DNA of 23,819 nucleotides, taken from NCBI GenBank assembly GCA_947624925.1, contig CANQMG010000011.1:1-23819 (forward strand), written 5' to 3'. This document shows positions 7,807 through 16,057 of this stretch, in pieces. Made by a program: the position numbers and the translations under genes. The notes beneath the pieces are model-generated. The model had not been told where the DNA came from. It was given only the letters and a program-made list of their open reading frames with translations, and searched no databases. Every line of letters starts with the position of its first letter. Position 1 is the first letter of the stretch. This DNA comes from an uncultured Clostridia bacterium. Its GTDB lineage: Bacteria; Bacillota; Clostridia; TANB77; CAG-508.

Positions 7807-9447
7807 TTATTTTTTATAAATGCCTACTGTTTCAAGAACTTTATATAATTTCTGTCCATATGGTATCATATATATTTCCTCTTTTGTAAATATTTTTAAT
7901 ATTATAACCATTATAATATATATTAATACAGCACAAATTAAAGAAATTATAATTGCTAGCTTAAATGTAATTATATTATTAAGTATTGTATATATATAAT
8001 ATGAACACACACTCATTCCTAATGTTGCAATTATCGGTTTTATAATATACTTACCTACACCAAGCTTTATTTTTACAGATTTAATTAATACATATAATAC
8101 TATAACTAGTGCAAAAATATGATACACAATTGATGCAATAGCAGCACCATTTATTCCTATACTTGGTATACGTATTAAAATTACATTTAAAATAAATTTT
8201 ATAACTAACCCTACAACTCCAGCTATTGCTGGTATATAAACTTTTCCCAATCCTTGAAGTGCACCATTACATGTTTGTATTAAAAGAGTAAAGATTATTG
8301 CTAATGCTGATAGTTGTAATAATAATGTACCTTCTGTTGCATTTGGAAATAATAAATTTATAATAGGATTTGCAAACACAATCATTCCAAAAGTACAAGG
8401 TAACCCTATAAGAATTGTTAATAGTAGAGAAAATGATATTCTTTTATTTACAGTTTCATAATCTTTTTTTGCTATTGATGATGATATTGCAGGTACTAGT
8501 GCTGTAGCAAATGCAACATTAAATGATAATGGAAGTGTTATTAATGTATCAACTTTTCCACTTAATATTCCATATTGTATTTTGGCTTGCGCCTCTGTCA
8601 TAAATTCACTTAATAATCTAACAACAGTAAATGAATCGATATTTTTATTTAATGAAGATGTAATTGCGCTTAAAGATATTGGTATTGATACCCAAAGTAT
8701 CTTTTTTATTGTTGATTTTATACTTTCTCTTTTATAATTTACTGTATTTTTAATATCTATTGCTATATTTTTTCTAAAAATTCTATAATATATATATAAA
8801 TATAGAAAACTTAGTAATACTGATAATGTAGTTGCTAAATTTGCTCCGGCAGCCATTAAAGTAGTATTTAAGCCACTAAATATTGTTACTATTTCAACTA
8901 CTATAACTGTTAAAACTGTTTTAAATATTTGCTCTAGAGTTTGAGATTTTGCAGTAACACTTATTTTTTCTCTAGCATTAAAATATCCTCTAAATACGGA
9001 TGCTATAGTTACAAAAAATACAGATGGAGATAATGCTATTAATGTTAGCTCCGCTTCTGGTATCATTAATAAATTATTAGATATGTAGCCTGCTCCAAAA
9101 AATAAAATAGCAGTTCCTATAGCTCCTATTAAACCAAACGTAATAAGTGATATTTTAAATATTCTATATGCTCCTTTATTATCTCCTATTGCTACTTTTT
9201 CAGAAACCAATTTAGATATAGCATTTGGTACTCCAACTGATGATATTGTTAAAAGAAGTGCATATATTTGATAACCACTATTATATATAGCATTTCCAGC
9301 ATCTCCAAAACCTTCTTTATTTGTTAAATATAATTTATATACAAGACCTAAAAGTTTTATTAATACCTGTGAAAACATTAAAACAAGTATGCCCTTCATA
9401 AAACTTTCTTTTACAATTTTTCTGTCCTTATTTTTAGATTTAAACAT
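7807..9447 (-). CDS. MurJ/SpoVB-superfamily polysaccharide flippase
   Basis: This 546-residue polytopic membrane protein has about 14 predicted membrane segments and belongs to the MVF/MOP exporter group (polysaccharide biosynthesis/SpoVB-like). The N-terminus FMKGILVLMFSQVLIKLLGLVYKLYLTN and the segment ISSVGVPNAISKLVSEKVA are typical of Firmicute SpoVB/YtgP-type proteins. Such proteins flip lipid-linked cell-wall or polysaccharide precursors across the membrane. It may be the housekeeping lipid II flippase or a sporulation-specific SpoVB; sequence alone does not separate these, so no symbol is given. It has its own promoter (9496-9524) and a GTAGGT ribosome site. No glycosyltransferase genes flank it. 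Confidence 0.9.
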   Translation of the reverse strand: MFKSKNKDRKIVKESFMKGILVLMFSQVLIKLLGLVYKLYLTNKEGFGDAGNAIYNSGYQIYALLLTISSVGVPNAISKLVSEKVAIGDNKGAYRIFKISLITFGLIGAIGTAILFFGAGYISNNLLMIPEAELTLIALSPSVFFVTIASVFRGYFNAREKISVTAKSQTLEQIFKTVLTVIVVEIVTIFSGLNTTLMAAGANLATTLSVLLSFLYLYIYYRIFRKNIAIDIKNTVNYKRESIKSTIKKILWVSIPISLSAITSSLNKNIDSFTVVRLLSEFMTEAQAKIQYGILSGKVDTLITLPLSFNVAFATALVPAISSSIAKKDYETVNKRISFSLLLTILIGLPCTFGMIVFANPIINLLFPNATEGTLLLQLSALAIIFTLLIQTCNGALQGLGKVYIPAIAGVVGLVIKFILNVILIRIPSIGINGAAIASIVYHIFALVIVLYVLIKSVKIKLGVGKYIIKPIIATLGMSVCSYYIYTILNNIITFKLAIIISLICAVLIYIIMVIILKIFTKEEIYMIPYGQKLYKVLETVGIYKK

Positions 9448-9495
9448 ATTTACCTACTTTCATCATATTATCTATTGTATTTTTGTACTTTAATA

Positions 9496-9524
9496 ATTAT
9501 ATTAATTTTATTTATAATATTCAA
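9496..9524 (-). promoter_or_regulatory. Sigma-A-type promoter of the flippase gene
   Basis: On the minus strand TTGAAT (9519-9524), a 17-bp spacer and TATAAT (9496-9501) lie about 50 bases upstream of the start at 9447. Confidence 0.65.
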
Positions 9525-9570
9525 GTATTTTTGTATTTATTAAATAAATTTCTCTTTTTATGATAAGTCT

Positions 9571-9596
9571 GGCAGGTACAAGGCACCTACTCCTAC
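9571..9596 (-). repeat. GC-richer imperfect palindrome, REP/MITE-like remnant
   Basis: On the minus strand this reads GTAGGAGTAGGTGCCTTGTA followed by CCTGCC. The AGGT/ACCT arms surround a CCTTGT core, with imperfect outer pairing. It stands out from AT-rich surroundings between two divergent genes. It looks like the widely scattered intergenic 'GTAGGGGCG...CCTTG...CGCCC' type of element, but that resemblance is from memory. Confidence 0.35.
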
Positions 9597-9677
9597 ATTT
9601 TTAATTTATATTTTATTACAATTTAGATATGATTAATACATTCATACACACTTTTTGTATTTTTTTCTGCTAAATGC

Positions 9678-9706
9678 TTGTTTTTTTAGTCGTTTTGTAG
9701 GATAAT
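9678..9706 (+). promoter_or_regulatory. Probable promoter of the coupling-ATPase gene
   Basis: TTGTTT (9678-9683), a 17-bp spacer and GATAAT (9701-9706) precede the start at 9740. An AAAGTGGTG ribosome site lies at 9725-9733. The -35 box is a weaker match than those of the housekeeping genes here. Confidence 0.55.
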
Positions 9707-9739
9707 ATATATGTATACTTTTTTGAAAGTGGTGAAAAA

Positions 9740-12052
9740 ATGAAAATATTAGATAAGTTTTTAAAATTTCTAAAAACTGATAGAAATACTTTTCTTACAT
9801 ATATTTTAACGGTAATATCGATTTATTTAGTTATAGATAGATTAATTGAAATTTTATTTATGATTTTCTCTGGAACATCATATTCTTATTGGGGACCTTT
9901 TAAATATACTTTGGCTATGGCATGTCCTGTATTTGCCTTTTTATTTTCGGGTTCTTCATCTTTTGTAACAAATGATAAAATAAAATTATCATTTTTCTAT
10001 ATGTACACTATTTCTTTATATATTATAGGAATTTCTATGGTGGTACAATGGATTAATTTACTAATTTGGCTTTTATTTATATCTACACCAGGATATATAG
10101 ATATTATAAATAATTTGTCTGAATTAATAAGACCAGCATTTCAATCTATTTCTGCTTACCTACCAATAGTAACTTTTTTTCCATTTTTTAATTGGCTATA
10201 TGGTACAATCAATGATACAAAAGATATAAGAGATTCTATATTTGATTATGGTGGTATAGATTTATCAAATAAAAAGGAAGGTGGACCATACTCTTGTGAA
10301 ATGCCTTTGTTTACAGATAAAGAATCTGGAAAGTTAATTAAAATAATAGAAAGTAAAAGATTTGAATCAGCATTTATATGTGGTGTATCTGGTACTGGAA
10401 AAACTACTATGATGTTTGAACCTATGATAGCAAAAGATATTGAAAAGAAATTTTTCTTTAAGGAAGTATCAAAAGAACTTGGATATACTGCATTGAAAAC
10501 TGGTATTGCTACATTAAGTACACCATATTCTAATGAATATTTAAATGAAAATTTTTCTTTAAATTTTTTAATACCCGTATCTGGAAAAGAAAAATTATAT
10601 AAGGCTTTTGTTAAGAAAATGATATATAGTGATTCTAATAAAACTATATATAGAGATTTGGGGTTAACCTATGTTTCTCCAGATTATGAATCAACTTCAC
10701 ATATTATAGATGTTGCTAAGAATTTTAATATTCCTGTAAATATAATCGATCCAGAAAATAAAGAATCATTAGGATTAAATCCTTTTATATATGACGACCC
10801 TAGCAAAACAGCTATAGCAATTTCTTCTGTTTTAAAAGGAATGTATTTATCTTCTTATTCAGATATGGAACAAACTTATAGGGAAAATGCATCAGCTCAG
10901 GCTATTGAAAATTTATCTATTTTACTTAAAGAAATGTATCCTCGTTTAAATAATGGTTTACTTCCTAACTTAGAAGATATGTTAAAAATGCTAAATAATT
11001 TTGACTTAGTAGAAAAAATGTGTAAAATATTAGAAGCTGATGAAAAACTAGCCCAAAAATATGAGCTACAATTAAGTTATTTTAAAAGGAATTTTTATTC
11101 AGATGGTACAGGAAGAAATGATACTGAAAAATTTATCCACTCTGCAGTTACTCAGTTAGATAATTTACTTAGAATTGAGGGTGTAAGAAGAATTTTATGT
11201 AATCGTTCTAATAATATTGATTATGATAAAATATTACAAAATGGTGAATTAACATTAGTTTGTACAAGACGTGGAAACTTAGGTGCTACAGCTAATAAAG
11301 CTTTTGGATTATTTTTCTTGCTTATTATGCAATATTCTGTATTAAGAAGACCTGGAAATGAAAAAACAAGAATTCCACATTTTTTATATATAGATGAATT
11401 TCCAGATTTTATTTGTAAAGCAACAGAATCTATATTTACACTATATAGAAAATATAGAGTTGGTACAATAATATCTGCACAGAATCTTGGACAATTAGGT
11501 GACGAAAAATCCAAATTAAGACAAACTATTTTAGCAAATTGTTCTTCTAAATTTGTTTTTGGAAACAATACTCCAGAAGACAATGAATGGTGGTCTAAAG
11601 AACTTGGAGATAAAAGAGAATGGACTTTTGGTAATGATTATAAAACTGATAAAGGAAATTATGACCCTACATATAAAAACATTGAATATAAGTGGAAGCC
11701 TAATTATACAGCTGGAAAAGTTCAGGCACTAAAGTTTAAAGCATGTATGTATAAAGTTAAGGACGAAAAAGGAAAAAATATTGTTGGAACTTTTAAAGTA
11801 GATTTTATGGATGCCAAATATAAAGAACAGCATCAACCTAAAAAATTTAACTTTACTAAATTTACAAATGGTATTGTTGGTGATGAAGCTGAGGAATCAA
11901 AAATTAGAAGGCCTAAGTTTAATCCAGAACGTATATCTTTTGAAGATTCTAGTGAAGTAGACCCAATTGCATTCAATACGAGTGATTCAAAATATTTCTT
12001 AAATAATGATGATGCTATAATATTTGATATTAAAAGAGATAAAAAAAATTAA
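9740..12052 (+). CDS. VirD4/TraG-type conjugative coupling ATPase (orphan)
   Basis: This 770-residue protein has the architecture of a type IV secretion coupling protein. Several N-terminal membrane segments (about 18-44, 56-71, 82-115, 133-155) lead into a cytoplasmic RecA-like motor. Walker A is GVSGTGKTT (Gly215-Thr223, Lys221). Walker B is HFLYIDEFPDF (Asp552-Glu553), followed by RKYRVGTIISAQNLGQLG, the TraG/TraD C-terminal signature. The ATPase core is unusually interrupted after Walker A by a long segment before LTYVSPDYES (about 310). Such proteins bring DNA or protein substrates to a mating channel. No relaxase, VirB4 or channel gene is present in this window, so it is an orphan, a remnant, or repurposed. 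The reading frame is fully intact. Two stop-proximal bases form part of the terminator. Confidence 0.88.
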   Translation: MKILDKFLKFLKTDRNTFLTYILTVISIYLVIDRLIEILFMIFSGTSYSYWGPFKYTLAMACPVFAFLFSGSSSFVTNDKIKLSFFYMYTISLYIIGISMVVQWINLLIWLLFISTPGYIDIINNLSELIRPAFQSISAYLPIVTFFPFFNWLYGTINDTKDIRDSIFDYGGIDLSNKKEGGPYSCEMPLFTDKESGKLIKIIESKRFESAFICGVSGTGKTTMMFEPMIAKDIEKKFFFKEVSKELGYTALKTGIATLSTPYSNEYLNENFSLNFLIPVSGKEKLYKAFVKKMIYSDSNKTIYRDLGLTYVSPDYESTSHIIDVAKNFNIPVNIIDPENKESLGLNPFIYDDPSKTAIAISSVLKGMYLSSYSDMEQTYRENASAQAIENLSILLKEMYPRLNNGLLPNLEDMLKMLNNFDLVEKMCKILEADEKLAQKYELQLSYFKRNFYSDGTGRNDTEKFIHSAVTQLDNLLRIEGVRRILCNRSNNIDYDKILQNGELTLVCTRRGNLGATANKAFGLFFLLIMQYSVLRRPGNEKTRIPHFLYIDEFPDFICKATESIFTLYRKYRVGTIISAQNLGQLGDEKSKLRQTILANCSSKFVFGNNTPEDNEWWSKELGDKREWTFGNDYKTDKGNYDPTYKNIEYKWKPNYTAGKVQALKFKACMYKVKDEKGKNIVGTFKVDFMDAKYKEQHQPKKFNFTKFTNGIVGDEAEESKIRRPKFNPERISFEDSSEVDPIAFNTSDSKYFLNNDDAIIFDIKRDKKN

Positions 12053-12099
12053 ACAAATGAGGATTACTATTTCTAGTAATCCTTTTTATTTGTTTAATT
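12047..12099. terminator. Bidirectional terminator between coupling ATPase and cotF
   Basis: The inner stem GGATTACT/AGTAATCC (12061-12082, 6-base loop) sits in an outer stem AATTAAACAAAT/ATTTGTTTAATT (12047-12058 and 12088-12099), with a T run after the inner stem. It overlaps the stop codons of both converging genes. Confidence 0.85.
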
Positions 12100-12339
12100 T
12101 ACATTATATTTTTGTTTTACCTTATCTATTTTAGTTTGTTCTGCTGTATCTGTTTTATACCAACCTCTTTCAGTCATTAAATTATATATTTTATTTTGAA
12201 TATTTAATGTTTCATTTAAAGCTTCTTTAAAAGCTGTATGAACTTCTGCTGTTGTTGATTCTATACTTCCATGAAGATATAAATCACAAACACCTTTAAT
12301 TATTAGAAGTTCTTTTTCCATTATTTCTTTATCTTCCAT
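12094..12339 (-). CDS. CotF-family spore coat protein
   Basis: This 81-residue protein matches the coat F domain: an acidic helical start (MEDKEIMEKELLIIKGVCDLYLHGSIEST), the middle FKEALNETLNIQNKIYNLMTERGWYKTD and the AEQTKIDKVKQKY tail. The family has a ferritin-like helical fold and is found in Bacillus and Clostridium spore coats. The GGGGAGGAACTT ribosome site lies between it and the small gene upstream, which ends 11 bases earlier, so the two are co-transcribed. A mother-cell sporulation promoter is expected, but I could not identify one. Confidence 0.9.
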   Translation of the reverse strand: MEDKEIMEKELLIIKGVCDLYLHGSIESTTAEVHTAFKEALNETLNIQNKIYNLMTERGWYKTDTAEQTKIDKVKQKYNVN

Positions 12340-12350
12340 AAGTTCCTCCC

Positions 12351-12524
12351 CTATAATAAATTTAAAAATTTGTTTAAAATTTCTGTATGTTTTTTTTCTA
12401 ACTCTGACATATATGTTGAAAGAGTTGGATCTGATAACTTAGTAGATGCTTTTGTACTACATGATTTCATGAAATTTTCATGTTCTAAAGCATCTTCTAC
12501 ATATAAAAGTTCTTTACTTGTCAT
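12351..12524 (-). CDS. 57-aa helical partner of CotF (short coat-type protein)
   Basis: The minus strand carries a 57-codon frame from ATG 12524 to TAG 12351, with ribosome site GGTGGTGAT about 6 bases upstream. The product is MTSKELLYVEDALEHENFMK, then SCSTKASTKLSDPTLSTYMS and ELEKKHTEILNKFLNLL. The LLYVEDAL...E and EKKHTEILNKFL segments look like two halves of a ferritin-like helical bundle, as in small CotF-like spore coat proteins often found beside cotF. It ends 11 bases before cotF. The gene is easily missed because a longer spurious frame lies opposite. Spore coat function is inferred from neighbour and pattern. Confidence 0.8.
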   Translation of the reverse strand: MTSKELLYVEDALEHENFMKSCSTKASTKLSDPTLSTYMSELEKKHTEILNKFLNLL

Positions 12525-12650
12525 ATATTTATCACCACCTAGTAAAATTATTTCCAGATTTTATAAATATATACAATTTAAAGTAACTTAAAATTAATAT
12601 AAATATTAAATTAAATTTAATTTGATTTCAATTTTAATTTTAAGTTTACT

Positions 12651-12812
12651 AATAAGTTATATAAATAAAAAAAAATGATTTTTGCACCTTGCTGTCACAG
12701 CCTACAAAATGGAAAATTATATGTAGGCTGTTCCAAGCGCACTTCGCTTACGCTTCGTTTGAACGCTGCGCGGATGCTTCAAATCATTATTTTTTTATTT
12801 ATATAACTTATT
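12651..12812. repeat. 162-bp palindromic non-coding element with GC-rich core
   Basis: Outer arms TAAGTTATATAAATAAAAAA... (12653-12681) and their near-perfect complement (12781-12810, one extra base) extend by two more bases on each side. Inside, a 10-bp stem ACAGCCTACA (12697-12706) / TGTAGGCTGT (12722-12731) and a smaller AAGCG/CGCTT stem lie in a distinctly GC-richer core (about 12683-12776). It has no credible coding frame. This is the structure of a miniature palindromic mobile or REP-like element, or a large structured RNA. No target duplication was seen. With its flanks it occupies most of the 400-bp gene-free stretch 12525-12925. Confidence 0.65.
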
Positions 12813-12925
12813 TTTTATTGATTTTGTACTTGTTTTTTGCTTATTTTTTTACTTGTTTTTTACTGATTTTACTTATTTTTTTACTTATTTTTTATTTATT
12901 TTTATTTAACATATTATATTTATTT
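12805..12925. repeat. Degenerate T-rich short tandem repeats (ACTTATTTTTT type)
   Basis: About nine imperfect units like ACTTATTTTTT, ACTTGTTTTTT and ACTGATTTT follow the palindrome on the plus strand. A frame crossing this stretch encodes only Phe/Leu-rich filler and is not a gene. Confidence 0.6.
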
Positions 12926-13867
12926 TTAATCTAACAACTTTAGTTCTACTATTTTAGCTTTATATTTATTAGTACTACTATCTAATTCGAATTCTGTTAA
13001 TGAGTCAGATAAGCTTTCTTTAATTTGTTTTAAATCAGTAGTAAATAATAATTTTATTTTTGGTATTTCTATATTTGCCTTTACAATTTCTATAAATAAC
13101 TCTGCAGAATGTTTATCATCTTCTGTTACAAATATTAATTGAGGTACCATTGAAAATCCAGAATCTCCTGGAATAAAATTTTCATAAAAATCTTTATATA
13201 ATTTTAATTTATCTATTATTTTTGTTTTCCAATCTTTTTCTCTTCTTACTACTTCAAATATAAAAGTAATCGATTTATTAGATTTTGTTAACTTAACACT
13301 TCCACCTGTTGCTTTAAAAGTTTTATTTAGGCTTTTAGCATTAATAGATGGCTTTACTACATAATTTTCGAAAGCTTTTACTTTTCTTAAATAGGCTAGT
13401 AAAATTTGGTTACCTGCTAATCTCTTTTTTATCATTTCTATAGGTTTAGTATTATCGGTTTGTTGCCACTTGCAGTCTATTCCTCTAGACTCTAGTAAAT
13501 ATTTACCCATTTTCTCTAAACAGTATATTTTATATATTCCCTTTCCTTCGTCAGAAGCAAAATAGTATCTAGTAAGGATTTTAGACTTAACAAGTTGTTC
13601 TAACTTGTTGTTTAATTTGTCTTGTGATTTATAATCAATATTTTTTAATTCTAATATTTGACATAATTGTCTTGATGTAATAAATTCAAATTCATTAACT
13701 ATTTCTAACAAAGTAAAATGTATGTCTGTTATATGTCCAATATTTATCTTATGTACAATTTGGTTCATAGAAACATAATTATCTTTTCCGTCAAATACTT
13801 TTATTTCTCCTTCTCTCATAGCAAATGGTGAAACTACAGCTTCAATTTCATTATCTTCTATCATCAT
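12926..13867 (-). CDS. Replication-relaxation-like winged-helix/nuclease-fold protein
   Basis: This 313-residue protein has the layout of the replication-relaxation (Replic_Relax) family. A winged-helix region (about 45-130) includes LLEIVNEFEFITSRQLCQIL and ends in GKGIYKIYCLEKMGKYLLESRG. It is followed by a core (about 160-280) with SITFIFEVVRRE and KIIDKLKLYKDFYENF, resembling a PD-(D/E)xK nuclease-like strand-helix, then PQLIFVTEDD. Family members are common on conjugative plasmids and integrative elements. The double ATG gives two starts; AGGAGGT fits the second (13864) better. It lies 41 bases after rluB's start-proximal side in the same direction, separated by a small TCGATTATTAATCGA palindrome, so read-through from the rluB operon is possible. 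Assignment is by pattern and moderately certain. Confidence 0.6.
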   Translation of the reverse strand: MMIEDNEIEAVVSPFAMREGEIKVFDGKDNYVSMNQIVHKINIGHITDIHFTLLEIVNEFEFITSRQLCQILELKNIDYKSQDKLNNKLEQLVKSKILTRYYFASDEGKGIYKIYCLEKMGKYLLESRGIDCKWQQTDNTKPIEMIKKRLAGNQILLAYLRKVKAFENYVVKPSINAKSLNKTFKATGGSVKLTKSNKSITFIFEVVRREKDWKTKIIDKLKLYKDFYENFIPGDSGFSMVPQLIFVTEDDKHSAELFIEIVKANIEIPKIKLLFTTDLKQIKESLSDSLTEFELDSSTNKYKAKIVELKLLD

Positions 13868-13908
13868 ATACCTCCTATTTTTCTTCGATTATTAATCGAT
13901 TTTAAAAT

Positions 13909-14637
13909 TTATTTAAATAAATTATTTACTTCCTTTTTAGTTAAATATCTCCACTTTCCAATTTTTAAATCTTTAACATCTATGTTGCCTATTTTAGTTC
14001 TATGAAGTGCTATTACTTTTTTTCCAATTGATTCGCACATTCTTCTTACTTGTCTATTTTTTCCTTCATGTATAACAATTTCAAGCCTACTTATATTCTT
14101 TTGATTATCAATTTTTAATATTTTAACTTTTGCACTTTTAGTAATATAATCTCCTATGTCAACTCCATTTCTAAGCTTTTCTATATCTTCTAAAGTAACT
14201 TGTCCTTTTAAAGTTACTGTATATGTTTTTTCTATTTCGTGCTTTGGATGTGTTACTTTATAAATAAAATCTCCATCATTTGTTAGTATTAAAGCTCCTG
14301 ATGTGTACATATCAAGTCTTCCAACAGGTACAATTCTTGCTGATACACCTTTTATTAATTCTAAAACAGTAGCTCGTCCAAATTGATCTTTTGATGTTGT
14401 AACATATCCAATAGGTTTATTTAGTATAATATAAACATATTCACTCGCATTATTATTTTTTACTTCTTTATCATTATAGCATACTTTGTCAAGATTAGGT
14501 TCTATTTTTATTCCAAGCTGTGTTATAGTTTCTCCATTTACTTTTATTTTACCTTGCACAATAAGCTCCTCACATTTTCTCCTCGATGCAATACCACAAT
14601 TGGCAAGAAATTTTTGAAGTCTTATTTCTTCACTCAT
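13909..14637 (-). CDS. rluB: RsuA/RluB-family 23S rRNA pseudouridine synthase
   Basis: The N-terminal S4 RNA-binding domain (RLQKFLANCGIASRRKCEELIV, about 5-60) is followed by the RsuA-type synthase domain. The catalytic aspartate is Asp109 in VGRLDMYTSGALILTNDG, and the late motif is HEGKNRQVRRMC. The enzyme isomerises a uridine to pseudouridine in ribosomal RNA; RluB (23S) is more likely than RsuA for this Firmicute form. It starts 11 bases after the rluD-type gene in the same operon. Length 242 is typical. Confidence 0.93.
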   Translation of the reverse strand: MSEEIRLQKFLANCGIASRRKCEELIVQGKIKVNGETITQLGIKIEPNLDKVCYNDKEVKNNNASEYVYIILNKPIGYVTTSKDQFGRATVLELIKGVSARIVPVGRLDMYTSGALILTNDGDFIYKVTHPKHEIEKTYTVTLKGQVTLEDIEKLRNGVDIGDYITKSAKVKILKIDNQKNISRLEIVIHEGKNRQVRRMCESIGKKVIALHRTKIGNIDVKDLKIGKWRYLTKKEVNNLFK

Positions 14638-14648
14638 AAATTTTCCTC

Positions 14649-15560
14649 TTATATTTCATTATCTAATTTTTCAATTATTTTTTCAAAATATTCAGGTAAT
14701 GGTGCACTTAAGGTCATTTTTTTATTTGTAGTTGGATGAATAAATTCTAAATTTTTTGCATGTAGCATTTGACCTACAACTCCAAAAGGATTTTTTCCAT
14801 TTGAATATACAATATCTCCTACTACAGGGTAACCTATTTGTGCCATATGAACTCTAATTTGGTGAGTTCTACCTGTGTCTATCTTTATATCTAATAAAGT
14901 ATAATCTTTATACCTTTTTATAACATCAAAATGCGTAATTGCTTCTTTTCCATTTTTTACAACAGCCATTTTTTTCCTATCTTTGGGGCTTCTACCTATT
15001 GGCATATTTATAGTTCCATGATTTTCTTTTACAACACCTCTTACTAAGGCAATATATCTTTTATTAATTTGTCTATTTTTTATTTGCTCACTTAATTTTA
15101 TATGTGCTAAGTCATTTTTAGCTATAATTAAAACTCCAGATGTATCTTTATCTAATCTATGAACTATACCTGGTCTTAATTCTCCTCCTATTCCAGATAA
15201 AGAATCCTTACATATTGCCATTATTGCATTAACTAATGTATTATCTGGATTTCCTATAGCAGGATGAACAACTAATCCTTTTGGTTTATTTACTACAATA
15301 ATATCATTATCTTCATATAAAACTTGAATTGGAATATCTTGTGCTTTAAGATTTATACTTTTAGTTTCTTCCTCTTCTATACATATTTCATCATTTTTAT
15401 TTACTCTATATGATGCTTTATTTTTCTTTCCATTAACCAATATAAGTCCATTATCAATCATTCTTTGTACAGCAGTTCTCGAAATATTATTATCTAATAT
15501 TGGTATAATTTTATCTAATCTTTCTCCCTTATTTTCTTCATTTATAATATGTCTTTTCAA
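14649..15560 (-). CDS. rluD: RluA/RluD-family pseudouridine synthase
   Basis: This 303-residue protein has an N-terminal S4 domain (GERLDKIIPILDNNISRTAVQRMI) and a RluA-type catalytic domain with Asp137 in HRLDKDTSGVLIIAKND and RTHQIRVHMAQIGYPVVGD. It modifies uridines in 23S rRNA. The start codon is TTG (15560-15558) and overlaps the lspA stop as TTGA; the ribosome site GAGGG lies upstream and there is no nearby in-frame ATG. Such coupling lspA>rluD is common in Firmicutes. The exact RluD versus RluA-subfamily target cannot be fixed from sequence. Confidence 0.94.
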   Translation of the reverse strand: MKRHIINEENKGERLDKIIPILDNNISRTAVQRMIDNGLILVNGKKNKASYRVNKNDEICIEEEETKSINLKAQDIPIQVLYEDNDIIVVNKPKGLVVHPAIGNPDNTLVNAIMAICKDSLSGIGGELRPGIVHRLDKDTSGVLIIAKNDLAHIKLSEQIKNRQINKRYIALVRGVVKENHGTINMPIGRSPKDRKKMAVVKNGKEAITHFDVIKRYKDYTLLDIKIDTGRTHQIRVHMAQIGYPVVGDIVYSNGKNPFGVVGQMLHAKNLEFIHPTTNKKMTLSAPLPEYFEKIIEKLDNEI

Positions 15561-16057
15561 TTATTTCCCTCTTCTTTTTTTCTATATTCTTTATATGTAT
15601 TAAAAGCAAATATAAATGCTAATGATATCCATCCTACAAAAATTAAAATATCTGCTATATTTATTATTGGTAAATTCCACTTTGGAATTAGCATTATAAA
15701 ATCTATCACAAAACCTCTAAATAATCTATCAATTAGATTACTTATACCACCAGCAACAATAAAACATAATACAGTCATTGTAACATTATTAATTCTTTCA
15801 TTTTGTATTACCATAAATCTAATAATTAACCCTATTACAATTAAATTACTTATAAGTATTGTGAGCTTATTGCTCGATGCAACACCAAAAGCTACACCAT
15901 TATTTTTTATATATTTGACTTCTAAGATATTTTCAATAATTACTTCATCACTTGATAAAAATTTAGTAACTAATATTTTTGTAATTTGGTCTAAAATTAT
16001 TAAAAATATTATAAAAACAATTATATAAATTACTCTTTTATTTTTTAATTTAATCAT
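15557..16057 (-). CDS. lspA: Lipoprotein signal peptidase II
   Basis: LspA cleaves the signal peptide of diacylglyceryl-modified prolipoproteins in the membrane. The 166-residue protein has four membrane segments and all family motifs: DQITK near residue 26, NNGVAFGVAS, then the catalytic pair Asp110 in ISNLIDRL and Asp136 in INIADILIF. Its start overlaps the end of the upstream polytopic membrane protein by 8 bases and its stop overlaps the rluD start, so translation is likely coupled along the operon. Confidence 0.97.
   Translation of the reverse strand: MIKLKNKRVIYIIVFIIFLIILDQITKILVTKFLSSDEVIIENILEVKYIKNNGVAFGVASSNKLTILISNLIVIGLIIRFMVIQNERINNVTMTVLCFIVAGGISNLIDRLFRGFVIDFIMLIPKWNLPIINIADILIFVGWISLAFIFAFNTYKEYRKKEEGNN

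Noticed and set aside
12370..12591. A 73-codon plus-strand frame opposite the small coat gene
   Set aside because: The minus-strand 57-aa frame has a ribosome site, operon spacing and a family-like pattern; the plus frame has none.
12689..12934. An 81-codon plus-strand frame across the palindrome and T-rich repeats
   Set aside because: It is Phe/Leu/Ile filler from T-rich DNA, has no ribosome site, and crosses palindromic and repeat structure.
13885..13899. TCGATTATTAATCGA palindrome between rluB and the replication-relaxation-like gene as a terminator
   Set aside because: The stem is short and has no T tract on the minus strand; it may be incidental.
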